Shown here: positions 33,431-45,504 of the stretch, one piece after another
How positions within the stretch are numbered: the first letter of the stretch is position 1
Layout of the letters: every line of letters begins with the position of its first letter
Source: Limnephilus marmoratus
Taxonomy: Eukaryota > Arthropoda > Insecta > Trichoptera > Limnephilidae
DNA: 64,000 nucleotides
NCBI GenBank assembly: GCA_917880885.1
Contig: OU862921.1
Location: forward strand, 54,548,508-54,612,507
Reading direction: 5' to 3'
Program-made: the position numbers and the translations under genes
The notes under the pieces: model-generated
The model's input: only the letters and a program-made list of their open reading frames with translations
Told to the model about the DNA's origin: nothing
Databases searched by the model: none

Positions 33431-34440
33431 TTATTAACTGAAGTAAGCACTTAAGAAATGTGATGTACTTAAAAGCTATACCCTTTGTGCTTTGTGTTTA
33501 TTTTGTTCAATTCATATTTTTTGGTACATATATTATGTTCGTATACTTTATTATTTAAGTATTTTAATTATGCTTTACGTCATGTACGAGTACACAGGTA
33601 CCCTCGCCGAAAGTACCTACAACAAAATGGACGGTACGTGTTAGCAGGACAACACATAAACTATTTCGTTATGTGAAATGAATCCCTTATTATGTCGACG
33701 TGAGTGGGTCAAAGTGCTGATTGCAAGATTACTAGGATTATGAGCGTTATAACTTCAATATTCGATGCACTGAAAATTCAGAGAACTTTTCCTTTATAAG
33801 AAGTTACAGCCTGGTCACTGGTCAGTTGTTGCACTGTGCACAGACATAAATAGAAGCTAAGATAAGTGTGAAAATGTTTACGGAACATTATCAACCACAA
33901 CGTTTCCAAAACATGTCACACGAACAACTCGACCTACCCCTCAGAGTAACTCGACCTACCCACACCCTGCTCTCTACTATGAAAGAACGGATAATTTATT
34001 TTTTGAACGAAAAAATAGCATTTTCCTCCCAGCAAAACTGATGTTACATTTCAGTTAAAGAACAAAGGGTCGAGTCGTGGCTGTAGTTGGCAATTTTTGG
34101 AAGAAATAATAATGACCTGTTTGCTCGGGTGCAAAGATTGTCCAGGTTATCCGAGTGAAGTGGGGACAGAATCAGGGCCAATGGGCCGTGAAATACGGTC
34201 GCAGGAAGTTCGCGTGTCCCACAAGATATGAACGGGTCACGTGGAGAAGCCACTTCCCCAGGCCAATCCACACCACATTTTTCTCTGACTTCAAAATTTC
34301 GGTCAATTTTTATTTACCTTGACTTTAAAATTTACCAACCATGGCATATTTTTTTTTAATATTTATTTTCTTGAGAAGTTTATAAATTGTAGTTGAATAT
34401 TCATGTGAAATACTTTCTTACGGAAACATAAATTAAGACC
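33431..34440. other. No gene seen
   Basis: AT-rich, no coding motif recognised. Confidence 0.5.
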
Positions 34441-34446
34441 AAGTAA

Positions 34447-34600
34447 GCGGTCAGTGGCTGAGTTTGCGTTCGATCAGGCGTCACGTGTTCGATTCCTCGG
34501 CTGGCCTCCCCCATCACGACACAAGCAAGATTTTCTGCTTACAGTAATGGTAGTAGGAGATTTTCAAATATTGTCTTGTTATTCGTAACCCGGGAAAGTT
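34447..34600 (+). mobile_element. tRNA-derived SINE, copy 1
   Basis: Internal pol III promoter: A box-like tggctgagttt (from ~34455) and B box gttcgattcc (34487-34496), followed by a tRNA-unrelated body ending ttattcgtaacccggga. The same body is seen at 44450 and, inverted, at 46258. Confidence 0.85.
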
Positions 34601-35046
34601 CGTCTTTCGAAACTGTGGTAGGTTTAGGTTATGAGCTAAAAGGATCCGGAGGCAAGGAGTTGCCCGTTCTACCTTCCACCACTTATAAATTATACCCGTA
34701 TTCAGGTAACTAATTAAGCTCATTGGCTTGGACTCAAATCAACCACTCATATCTTCACCTTTCACTACCTACTTTTTAATTCTTTACCTAATTAAAAATC
34801 AACCACATTCAGAAGGCGTTTCATCCATATTTGAAGTAAGCATGATTCTTATGTTCTGTATAGGAAATCGCGTATACACATGTGAGCCGAACCGTGAATT
34901 ACGGGAAAGGAGAGAAGCAACATAATGTTTAGCGCTGTTTGCGGTTGCTTCGTTCCGTTCCCATATCTCCATTCGCAAAATGTATTGCGGAAGATTTGCA
35001 TGTGTTAAAATGAATTGTAACTTTGTATTACAAATTACATAAGGTG

Positions 35047-35094
35047 TAAAACAAGGTTGTCTGCCTCCTTTTTTATTCAATCCGTATACCGTAT
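35047..35094 (+). pseudogene. Tiny RTE-like RT remnant
   Basis: Sixteen codons read GVKQGCLPPFLFNPY, close to the RTE/LINE RT motif GV-QGC-LSP-LFN. No flanking motif supports it, so it is only a possible remnant. Confidence 0.35.
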
Positions 35095-35260
35095 CCGTAC
35101 GTATATTCGTATATTGATGAATGTATTATGTTTCAAGTAAGTGTGAAAGGTTCAATTAATTCTAACATTTTCATTGTCCATATCCCCAATTGGGGATACC
35201 ATATGCTCACTGGACGTTTAAATAAATATAAATAATAAATTAAATAATAAATAAAAATAA

Positions 35261-35678
35261 TATTTTTGAATGTAGCTATTACTTTGTGGTTATCCATTAT
35301 AGAATAATGAAATAATTTTACTTTGTATAAACCACTTATTTGATGTGCAAATCCGACCGGTTTCGGAACAAACGTTCCTTCGTCAGGGAAAGCTTATACT
35401 AATTTGAATAAAAATAATGAATCTATTATCAACAAACAAAAAATATTGTCATATAGCCCAATCATGGATTTGTTCCCCTACCCACCCACTCTACACTAAT
35501 ACCTACCTACCCAATTACATTATTATCTAGCAACAGCTCCACCCCTACCATAATAAAACATTGTTCGAAACTGTCAAATTAGTATAAGCTTTCCCTGACG
35601 AAGGAACGTTTGTTCCGAAACCGGTCGGATTTGCACATCAAATAAGTGGTTTATACAAAGTAAAATTATTTCATTATT
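35261..35678. mobile_element. Inverted pair of hammerhead-bearing units (Penelope-like), locus 1
   Basis: Arms 35303-35407 and 35574-35678 are perfect 105-bp inverted repeats. Each carries TCC-CTGACGA, hairpin GGAAC-gttt-GTTCC, GAAAC, CG, GTC-GGA (right copy 35592-35629; left copy mirrored 35352-35389). The two motifs face apart, 5' ends inward. The left unit continues to ~35261 (atagctacattca-type end, as at 48686). No coding sequence lies between the arms. Confidence 0.8.
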
Positions 35679-35689
35679 AATAAAAATAA

Positions 35690-36740
35690 TGCTTAAATAA
35701 TAATTATGGGGAAATTAATTAGGTAGGTACCTGCCTGTGAGTATGTTTCCCACTGAATGCTTATGATGCAATGCTTATTTTTAATGGTATGGAAGAAATC
35801 TCATCTCTCGTGCCTTGGATGAACCATATATAAGTGTTTACATTTGGGAAATAAATTCAAGAAAGACGGAAAGGCTGGTAAGGATTTGACAGAAGTGTGA
35901 ATAGAGGCAGTGTCAGATAACTTTGTGTCTTAACGGCACCACACTTTTATCTTATGTCACTTCGTAGGTACCTATCTTGATATTTTGTTTTAATAAATCT
36001 AATTTAATACATAAGTAAAGACCTCGAACATTATATTTTCTGGAGGCGGTTCGGCCAAGTTCAAGTAGAACGGCGTGCAACATCTGTCAAAAGTGAACCA
36101 CGTGGGTTGCACTATGGATAAACATGTTGTTGATTCCCTACTACAAGTGAAAGAATGCAATGAAATAAACTATGTAATTGTGTCGCATAAGAGAAAATTA
36201 GTAAAACAATCCATTTTCCACTTTCCTCTTCCCAATATCCTTCCCCTCCCCAACTCCCCACTGCCTTCAGCCTCACAAAATACCCCAATTGGGGATATCA
36301 CAGACTCACTATCTCCACGCGGGAGCAGCTGGGACTCTTGTGAGGTATTCACAGACAAAAAAAAATCACCAAAAAAACTTTAGAACAAACTTTTTAATCG
36401 TGTATAGCAGGGATGGTTCACCGGTCGATCGCGGCCATTAGTCCAGTCGATCGAAGGCACGGGTCCGGCCAAGAACTCGAACCCAATAAAACCCGTACCC
36501 GCGCAAGAACTCGGACGCGTAGCCGGACAAGAACCCGCACAAGAGCTGCGCGTATCATCTTTTGTGATTTTCAAATGCCGATCCATCATGTTATTGGACG
36601 TAATAACACATTTTATTTAAGAGAGGGGTGACGATTATCAGCAACTGTGTGATTTAGACTGGCAATGTGATTTAGCCTTTTTAGCAAATTTTACCGGAAA
36701 ATTGAAATGGCTAAGATAATTTTCAAACGGACCACGTTTT
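35690..36740. other. No gene seen; possible single hAT end
   Basis: Unassigned. A cagggatggttcacc phrase at ~36408 resembles a hAT-type terminus but no partner was found. A palindrome tccccaattgggga occurs at ~35182 and, as ccccaattggggat, at 36283. A short imperfect tandem of aagaactcg-type units lies at 36470-36545. Confidence 0.4.
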
Positions 36741-36929
36741 ATTCAGGGGCGTAGCGTGGGGATCAACCGCCCGGGGCGGAGGTAAATTTCGCCGCCCCCC
36801 TATTTAGGTTATTCAACAGCAGATTTACAAGCACCAGGGGGGGAGGGAGAGAGGTAGAAATCCTTTTTTTGTATTACGACCCCATTTTATGCCGATTTTT
36901 ATATCACATCATCAGTATTCTTCCAAAAA

Positions 36930-37730
36930 AAGTCATGTTATAAATTCTACTACAAATTTATAACTGCTCTCGGAAATCGAGAATGGTTTCCATGTAATAG
37001 GATTTGGCATCTCGAATTTTTACACTGTTTTTAGAACAAAAGGCAGTTTTTAACTAAAGATTGATTTTGCGTAAGAGTCCCAAAATAATACACATGGAAC
37101 ACTCAATTTCTCAGAATTTTGCAGCGAATAGCATGCACCTCAAATGTAAAGCTTCGCGGATCACGATAAATCTGCAACTTGTTATTTCATTCATCGTTAT
37201 ATTCTGAACACAAAACTGGTTTAAATTAAATCTGTATGTGGCGAATTAAAAATACACTCAAAACATGAACACGTTTTTTCTTTGATTCTGTCGGCACATA
37301 CATAGAGTCTCCAACTAGAATTTTATAATTGCACTTCGAATAAAATAATGTTTTCCTTTGAAATGTGTCGGCAGATAAATCCACAGCGGGAATTTAACAT
37401 TCTGAACACAAAACTGGTTTTAAATTGAGCGTGAATCTGCTAGCGAGTCCCCAGCTTTAATTAGTATTACTCTCATTATGTGCATATGGTTTTCCTACAA
37501 AATTCGAATTTTGAAGAATGGTTTGAAACAAAATTTTTAACTCCGCTCGAAATATTAGAACTTTTTTTTTCGAAATGCGTCAGTAGATTAATCCGCTACT
37601 GGAATTTTGACAGATCAATCGGAACATGAAACTGGTTTTAACCTAAGAGTTAATCTGCACGCGAGTCCTCAGCTTTAATTGATTCACAGAACACGAAAAT
37701 GGTTTTCATCTTATTTTTGTACTTTGAATA
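36930..37730. repeat. ~200-bp minisatellite, block 1
   Basis: Recurring phrases tctgaacacaaaactggttt, cgagtcc(c/t)cagctttaat and atggtttt-c-t repeat at ~200-bp spacing (~37242, ~37444, ~37662). The same array resumes at 38400-38665 and 39830-40130, and a related one lies at 53.1-54.2 kb. Confidence 0.75.
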
Positions 37731-37837
37731 CATGGATGGTGCGATGATCCATCGAAACACATCGATCCATGAAATGAAATAGATAATTTTTTTACAAGTA
37801 TCATTATTTAGACGATTATTATTATTTAAATTGTCGG

Positions 37838-38302
37838 AGGTGGTTATGGGTACGGCCGCCCGAGAACCATTTATTGGAGTACCAACACCTCTTCCATAGG
37901 TCACCCCAAGTGGTTCGCTACGTTTGGTGACTAAGCAGGGATGCCCGGGTTCATAGGGTGAGGTTTGTCCAGATCTTGGCGGCATATGCGTCTGCCCACC
38001 AACTGCGTGGCAGGCCGGATCGGGAGAGACTGATTGAGGAAGACCTATAGACCTCTCCAGCAGGACTCTCGGAATATCGCCTTATCCGCAGTGGGAGGGA
38101 TAGATTCATACGTCCGTCACTCCTGGACACACTGACCCCAGATTCCTACCCACTTTTTTCTTTTTTTTCTTTCAATTACTTCCTCTCCCCTTTTCCCCCA
38201 AAATGACCCTCCAGACAGCATCCCCAAAGATGATATAGGCCCTGAAGGGAATTATTTTCCTCATTTTTCAATTTTCTGTGTGTGGAGTTAGCGTAAAAAA
38301 AT
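37838..38302 (+). mobile_element. Retroposon family A, copy 3
   Basis: From ggtggttatgggtacggccg through ggtcaccccaagtgg and gtgggagggatagattcat to gtgtggagttagcgtaaaaaaa. Inserted in the hAT-like element; adds a short poly(A). Confidence 0.75.
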
Positions 38303-38668
38303 GGGTGCCGGGCTCAGTCGCCGCCCCCCCCCCCGAAAATTCATAATTCGTAAGAAAACCATACGCATATTTTGAAAGTAATATAAGTATTATGTTTGCG
38401 AGTCACCAGCTTTGATAAGTCAAAGGTGGTGACTCGCAAACAGATTAACTCTTAATTTAAAACCAGTTTTGTGATCAAAATGTTAAATTCCAGTTGTGGA
38501 TTCATCTGCTGATATATTTTGAAGGAAAACATTCTCTTATTCGAAGTGCAGTTACAAAATTCTAGTGGCAGACATTAATGTATGTGCTGCCAGAATAAAT
38601 AAAAAGCATTTTTATCTGAGTGTTGTTTTAATTCGCCGCGTACAGATTTAACTTAAACTAGTTTTTTG

Positions 38669-39829
38669 GAATAATAACCATACTTGTAAATGCGAAACCC
38701 TTGAATGTGTTAAATCTATTAAATATTTAGGTATAATAGTGGATAACCACCTTAAATGGAAACAACAAATTGAAAACACAGCTAATGAAGTGCGCAAGCT
38801 TATTTATATATTTATAGCATTGCGGGAAATTATAAAAACTCAAGACATTAAAAAAATATACTACGGGCTCTGTAACTCCGTCATAACCTACGGTTGCATT
38901 GGATGGGGTGGAACAGGATTAACAATATTATACCCGCTACTGAAGGCACAGAAATCCATTCTACGCGTCATTATGAAGAAACCCTTCAGATACTCGAGCG
39001 ACGCTCTCTTCAAGGAGTTTAATGTGCTTGATGTTCGACAGTGTTACATAAAAAAAATTACAATCTGCGTCCACAAAAATAAAAACAAAACGATAACAGT
39101 CGATCATAATCATCAAACCAGAAGTAAGAGCAGAAACGACCTTTCTATTCCAACAAGCAATACTGCGGCTTACCAAAAAGTTTTCTCATACCTGGGACCA
39201 AAAATATACAACAAAATCCCCTCTCAATTTAAACTGTGTGAATTATCATCCTTCGGTACTAAAATTACAAAATGGTTATTAGACTTAGGTAGGACAGATT
39301 CCGAAAAATTATTAAAAAACGTAGTCTGAGTGATTTCTTCGATTTTGTATTTTGTATTTCCTAAAAAATATCTTTTTATTTTTCTTTCTTACATTTATAT
39401 ATTATATTTTTATTTTATATTTTACATGTACCTACCTGGATCTTATTGTTTATTACTGCTAATTTGTATTTTCCTAAAAAAATATTTCTCTTATTTTTCT
39501 TTCTTGCATTTATATGTTATATTTTTATTTTATTTTATATTTAACATGTACCTACCTGGATTTTATTGTTTATTACTGCTGTATACCTAGAATAACACAA
39601 CTTATATCTGATATTGTACCTAATATCTAAGTAACTCCCCCAATATGTACCATTATTGTTAATTATTATTGAATCCATTAATGTGAAATTATGTACACGC
39701 AACCTGCCAATTTGACTGTCCTAAAACGGGAAACCTTCCTATTTGGACAGTCAAAGCTTCCTTTTATATTGTTATATCTTGTATGTAATAAATGTAATAA
39801 TAATAAATAAAAATAAATAAAATAAAAGT
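38669..39829 (+). pseudogene. 5'-truncated LINE (post-RT region and 3' UTR)
   Basis: The open frame begins ~38669 (HTCKCETLECVKSIKYLGII) and stops at 39329. It encodes the post-RT region: KYLGIIVDNHLKWKQQI, ITYGCIGWGGTG, KSILRVIMKKPFRYSSDALF, YLGPKIYNKIP. The same family as 45.5 and 61.3 kb. The 3' UTR has two ~125-bp near-duplicate blocks (39350-39470, 39475-39590) and ends in an (AATA)n-type tail. It is flanked by agtttt on both sides, a likely target duplication. Confidence 0.75.
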
Positions 39830-40749
39830 TTTGTGTTCAGAATGTGAAATTCCAGTTATGGATTCATCTACACCTTTCAAAAGAAGTTTTTAGTTAGTTG
39901 AAGACTATGTATGTGCTGCCAGAATCAAAGAAAATCTATTTTCTTGTTCTGAATGTAGTTTTAAATCGCCGCGTAGGGATTTAATTTAATCCAGTTTGTG
40001 TTCAGAATATAAAGATAAATTAAAATAACATGTTGCAGATTTATCGTGTACCTAGTGAAGTTTTACATTTGAGTTGCATACCAAATGCTGCGAAATTGCA
40101 ACTCAGTTTAAAAATTTGAGATGCGAAATCCTAATACATGGATATTGCGCAGGTCCAGGTGTGGTTCTCTCCAGATAGCTGCAGTCAGTTTGTAAGGCTG
40201 AGCTGCCTTTGTTTGCTTCCTTCTGTTCCACACCGAGGAACCGTACAGTGATTGATAGAGTTTGGTATTTTGAGGTAATCCTTTGTAGTAAAAAACACTT
40301 GTGTTGTGATACTGGATGTTTGCAACTGTTTATTCTGAAGAATAAATTTTACAGAGTGATTTTGTCTGAACACTTGACTGTGACAATAATTTAGACTAAT
40401 TAATTTACAGAAGTGAAAGAATGGTTTGCTAAACAAGCAGAGTTTAGACGAGGATAGAGAGAGACTGTAGAATGTTTTCTAGAGAAGAAGAATAATGACA
40501 GCAGCGTCAAAACACGCCATTTATAGACACAAAGTGAAAGTTTATGCGCCACAGACAAGAAAGAGTAATAGACAAAACATTTATGGCGATCTGTGAGTAA
40601 AAGGTGGCATAGACGCGAAAGTTTAATATAAAGGGCTCTACACATCGAGATTAAAATGAATAAAAAGAAAATGTTCAGTGCTACATGAATTTAAATATAG
40701 AATGGACAATCACAACACACAACATCCAACAGATATCATTCTCGATTTC

Positions 40750-40870
40750 CTGACCCTTGTGGCTTCCTCTCCTCAAAATGACTCTCCACAAAGCATCTTC
40801 AAAGATGACAAAGGCCCTGAGGGAATTTTTTTCCTCAGGAACTCCTATGTGGAGTTAGTGTTAAAAAAAT
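40750..40870 (+). mobile_element. Retroposon family A, copy 4 (3' part only)
   Basis: Retains only the closing ~120 bp: ctccacaaagcatcttc, gatgacaaaggccctgaggg, atgtggagttagtgttaaaaaaa. Confidence 0.65.
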
Positions 40871-41170
40871 AAACATGATTTCTATTGGAAGAGTACTCGT
40901 CACATGTGCTTACAAAAATCGGCATAAAATGAGGTGGTAAAAAAAAAAAATTTCCATGTTCCACCCCCCCCCCCCCCTTCCCACTCCGGCGGCTTGAAAA
41001 TCTGCGGTTGAAGTACCCAATTAAGAGGGCGGCGAAGTTCTCCCCCACCCCGGGCGGCTGAAATCCACGTTACGCCACTGGGTAGATGGCACAGGTTTTC
41101 GTCAGTGAACGGTAGATCTTGGGTCTAATCAAGTTGGCCACCCCTAATAACTGTATATATGAATATAAAG

Positions 41171-41172
<2 letters not shown>

Positions 41173-41214
<42 letters not shown>

Positions 41215-41215
41215 G
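41173..41215. repeat. (AT)n microsatellite
   Basis: About 40 bp of alternating at. Confidence 0.95.
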
Positions 41216-42725
41216 TTTATACAGTTGTATTAAGTTATGCTTCAATAGTTAAATTCGTATTTTTGAGAATGACGGTTCTCTGATTCCGAAGATGTTTCAT
41301 GAAGAAAATCAAAATTGAATCTACTTTTTAAATGAATAATATACCTATAGTTACCTACACTCAATACCTACAGTAGTAATATTTGGAAGTATTAGTTTTT
41401 TTTAAATGATATGCCGATATTTTGTTTGATATGTGGAATGAGCCTTTTTTTGGGTGTAAATGATTTGGGTATAATTCACTCTACTATTCAAAAGTATGAG
41501 TCATCAGCATAAAATTCGTAGACCGGTAAGACTTATATCAAATTTACATACACGAAGATCCAGGAGTGAAAAAAACGCCTAAAATAGCTGAATCGGATGC
41601 GATGGCCAAAATGAAACACAAATTTATTATCAACAACAAAAAATGTGGAGGAAATTGAATCAACGCAGTAATGTAGAACGATTAGCTATGCTCTTGCCCA
41701 CTGCCCAGGCCTCTTCTCGGATTGTTTCAATTATAGACGTCAAATCTAAAACGCGTGTGTTTATGTTTCTTCATACGAGATAATCTCTGAAGCAGGGTAG
41801 TCAACAACATGGGATCTTATAAAAAAGAGGGATATATATGTCACATGATCCTTGAGAAGGGAGCGTCATCCCCGGTGAACGGAAATGTCATTTTGTCTTT
41901 TCATAATTATTTTAGAAGTTGGCGGCGTTAGGCGGTGAGAAACGGGAACGAAGGGCGGGGAGGGGAAGGGGGAGGGCATCGCCAAATATGTCATGGGCCT
42001 GTCGAGGGCATCATCAAATATGTCAAATATGGCATCACAAACATTCCTGGGTTACGAATAAATAACCTGACAATATTATAAACTCTTATACTATCACCAT
42101 TCACCGTAGTGCTCTCCTACTATCACTACGCTTGGTAGAAGCTGGTTTCAATTGATTCCATGCGGACTGCCGACTGGTGGTCATTAGTTTGTAGATCTTT
42201 GATACTACCAATCTACTACCACTCACTCAATTTGTAAATAAAAAGAAATAGGTACTAATAATAATTATGGTGGGTATACATTATGTATACAAACATGCAA
42301 AATTATAAGTAAATTTAAAACTGCTTTTAACCTTCACTGTGTAAACCTACCTACCGGCCTTGCTATTTATTTATTTATTATTTATTTACTAACTACCTAA
42401 TATTCTTTTTATTTTAACTACCTACGTAATAATATGTACAAATATATGTATTATATTTTTTTAGTAACTGGCAATATTTATTCATCTAATTTTATTTTAT
42501 TTTTCACAAATTATTTGGTTCTCAAAAGGATCTTAAAAATGTATTTTTTAATGTAAAACCTGCTTTAAAAAATGCTATAGAAAAGTAATAAAAAACATTT
42601 TGACAAAAAAAAATTTTTTGCAATATGTGAATTTTCAATACTTCTAAAATATAAAACACGTTTTATATTTTAGAAGAATACAGGTAAACATTTTTATTAC
42701 GCCATTATTTTATCATGCTCCAATT
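41216..42725. other. No gene; possible SINE fragment
   Basis: Mostly unassigned. At 42037-42130 the phrase acattcctgggttacgaataa followed by ctcctactatcac resembles the inverted 3' body of the tRNA-SINE. A short repeated phrase gggcatc-(c/t)caaatatgtca occurs at 41975-42040. Confidence 0.4.
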
Positions 42726-42726
42726 T

Positions 42727-43066
42727 GGGAGGCGGGAATGGGTACCGCCGCCCCGGGAACCTTTATTGGATAACCAACACCTCTGCCATAGGTCACCCCA
42801 AGTGGTTCGCTACGTTTGGTGATTTAGCAGGGGTGCCCGGGTTCATGGGGTGAGGTTTGTCTAGGTCTTGGAGGCGGATGACCAGGACATACTGAACCCC
42901 AGATTCCTACCCACCCCTTAAACCCTTTTCCTTCCCAGAACTCTCCTCTCCTTCCTTTCCTTAAAAAAACCCTCCACACAGCATCTCCAAAGATGACATA
43001 GGCCCTGAGGGAAATTATTTTCCTCAGGGCCTCCTGTGTGGAGCTCATGTAAAAAAAAAAAAAAAA
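42727..43066 (+). mobile_element. Retroposon family A, copy 5, clear poly(A)
   Basis: Begins ggaggcgggaatgggtaccg, contains ggtcaccccaagtggttcgc and an internal deletion (~42873), and ends gtgtggagctcatgt followed by 17 A. This is the copy that best shows the family is poly(A)-tailed. Confidence 0.75.
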
Positions 43067-43580
43067 AATGCTAACTACCGAAAAACAAAATTGAAAGTGA
43101 AAAAAATATTCAACATCCTGGGAAAGTGACAAAAAATATAGTTTTATTGGTCCTCTTTCTCTGCCAAAACAAATTCAAATGACAGATAAAATATCATTTT
43201 ATATAAAAGAATTTAAATTAAGAATTTGAATGATGTTTTTGAAACACTTTTCCTATAAATTCTACGTAAACCTTCATGCTTCACTTTTCAATATAATTCC
43301 ACTGTAACTTCAAGACTAACCTTATTTACTTTCTTGAAACTAATAACAAAAAATCCACAAACTTTTATATTTCACGTTTTACAATACTTTCACAGATACC
43401 TACATATATTTCTAAACAGTTACTTTAAAATTTACATTTTTTACTTATGTAATTCAGCATGTACATTATACCTATTACCCACGCACAAGCAGTGCCTTAG
43501 TGGATTCCCATTACTCACTTTTGTCTATTTTACTTTTTGCTAAATTTTACATTACTTGTGTCTTATGTTTCGCATCTTAC
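43067..43580. other. No gene seen
   Basis: AT-rich spacer. Confidence 0.5.
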
Positions 43581-43581
43581 T

Positions 43582-44357
43582 GGGGAGACCCAGGCAAAGC
43601 GAATGGACCAGGCATAGCGGATGACTTGAATATTTCCGAAAATTACCACTAGAATGCGCTAATAGTCTCACAATCGGTGTACCGCAGCGCTACCGACGCC
43701 ATGACAGTGAATATTTGTCGTTTGGCAGGAACGCACGCTTTTTTTGATAAAAAAACGTTTTTTTTTAATTTTCTTACGATAAACGAAGGTAAGGTATTTG
43801 TGATTATTATTATTTGGTTATATTTCATGTGAAGATTAGTTTATATCATCCAATTTTTATTTGTTTCCTATTTAAAAAACTTAGTTTAGTTATGAAATAC
43901 AGCACCCACATAGTATTTTTTAACAAAATGTTATTTGATACTGCCTTGGGCAAAGCGAATAGGGCAAAGTGGATGGACCATTCGCTTTGCCAAATTATGT
44001 TGAACCATTAACATAGGATTGGATTCAATGCAGCCAGTGTAAAAGTTGGGTTCACGAATCATGCACGTCATATAGTGGATATGGTTCTTACTTCTGCTAC
44101 GATTGTGATTCCTAATTCTCTTTGCCCGGAGTCCAAATTCGCTTTGCCCGAGTACCCGGGCAAAGTGAACAAGACGAAGACTTTTTTTAAATTTGCATTA
44201 TTTTTATAATTATAAATAATTTTACCTTTTCATTTATTTTACGTCTGAAGACAGATATTTTCTTAACATTACTGTTTATAAAATTTTTATGTTATGCAAA
44301 CATTGTGTGTTTTATTTAATATCTCCCTTAACACATCCGCTTTGCCTGGGTCTCCCC
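43582..44357 (+). mobile_element. 776-bp TIR element with PHD-finger coding remnant
   Basis: Terminal inverted repeats of ~24 bp, GGGGAGACCCAGGCAAAGCG at 43582 and its complement ending at 44357, with one mismatch in the next four bases. The core motif ggcaaagcg or its complement recurs inside (~43948, ~43985, ~44120, ~44155). The interior keeps the end of a coding sequence (separate entry). Probably a deletion derivative of a cut-and-paste transposon; superfamily uncertain. Confidence 0.75.
44020..44115 (+). pseudogene. PHD-finger C-terminal remnant of a transposase-like gene
   Basis: Thirty-one codons then TAA: WIQCSQCKSWVHESC, then a Tyr/Ser/Gly-rich stretch, then YFCYDCDS. Spacing CxxC...W-x-H-x-x-C...CxxC is that of the C-terminal half of a PHD zinc finger. 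Known: some insect transposase genes, notably of the pogo/Tigger type, end in such a finger. The start of the gene is deleted. The frame is too short for a length-based ORF list. Confidence 0.6.
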
Positions 44358-44449
44358 TATTTAGAAATTATGAAAAATATTTTTGAAATGCGTGTAGATA
44401 AAAGGGGGAAAAAAAGTATGACATAAATATTTATTATTTCTTTGTCTTC

Positions 44450-44600
44450 CGGTCAGTGGCTGAGTTGGCAACGCGTCGGGTTCCTACCGTGGGCGAGGGT
44501 TTAATTCATCGATAGGCTAAGTCCTCCACCATGTCAAAAGCAACATTTTCGCTTAGTGCGATGGTAGTGGGAAATTTTAAATGTTATATTGTATCGAGCC
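44450..44600 (+). mobile_element. tRNA-derived SINE, copy 2
   Basis: ggtcagtggctgagttgg (A box) and a decayed B box (ggtttaattc, ~44498), followed by the same body (gcgatggtagtgggaaatttt) as copy 1. Confidence 0.8.
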
Positions 44601-45504
44601 ATTTCAAATAATTTTGAATGCTTTAACGTGAGATAACTGTCTAAAATAATCTACCTATTGCAAAAAACTGGAAGTATAACTGGAGTAAGAGCCCTCATCC
44701 CTAATCCCTAACCATAGGAATGGCAGTAGGTAGTAAGTAGGTAGGATGGTATAATGTAACTAATGGGACGAAATTTATTTCGGTATTTGTTTAGCAATGG
44801 AGTACTTATCATGTGCTGGATTTTTTTTTAAATTCAGTCTTAAAATAGGCAAGAGAAAAGTTTTTATTTATGTTTGACATGTTTCGCGTTGTTGAATCTT
44901 CGTATTCCCATCTCCAGATTTGTAAAGTGCGCCCAATGGGCCTCCCGGGGGTGTATTAAAATTCTTGGAAAGCTATAATTTTAAAGTTTCCTTTATGGGT
45001 TTCAAAATATTTACCTATCTACGAAGTCACAAACTAAAATAATAAAAAAAACTGTCAGCTATATTACGTTTATCTCTCTTTATAAATAGATGCTCCATAC
45101 AGCGGCGTTTTAATTTGGAGCATTTGACGGACGTTCTGTTTGCGGCAGGATAGCAAGCGTAGTCAGAGCTAAATAAGATCTTACCCAGGTTAAATAATTT
45201 CATCAAATTATTACCAAGAAGTATCAAAATTCTGCCACATGGGATGGAAAAAGGGGATAGGGGTAGATCAAACTCTCCTGCCTCCTGTTTAGAAATGTGC
45301 AAAATTAAAAATAGTGGGAATTAGGGTGAAACAGGTATATATTATTAAAATGCTAAAAATGAACGATTTTCATAATAACAAAAATAAAAATTACTCCAAT
45401 TCCAAAACCAAGAATATTATGGAATATGGCCAAAAACTAATCTTCTAGGAAACTTACGGAGCTAAATAAGATGCATTTACATTACCCGTCGTGTTCCAAT
45501 TACT

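Larger units (their letters stand above)
36744..41080. mobile_element. hAT-like DNA element with minisatellite core and nested insertions
   Basis: Ends are imperfect inverted repeats: CAGGGGCGTAGCGTGG (36744) and, reverse-complemented, CAGTGGCGTAACGTGG (ending 41080), with homology continuing through the gccgcccgggg and ttcgccgcccc blocks for ~55 bp. CAG-starting ends of this form are typical of hAT elements. The interior is a ~200-bp minisatellite, interrupted by a retroposon (37838-38302), a LINE (38669-39829) and a partial retroposon (40750-40870). No transposase seen. The flanking 8-mers (gttttatt, ggtagatg) do not match, so the target duplication has decayed or the boundaries are composite. 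Confidence 0.7.

Noticed and set aside
34447..34520. Functional tRNA gene
   Set aside because: Only A and B boxes match; no cloverleaf acceptor pairing, and the same sequence continues into a SINE body seen at other loci.
44020..44115. PHD finger as part of an intact host gene
   Set aside because: It sits inside a 776-bp element with matching inverted ends, and no upstream coding sequence can be joined to it.
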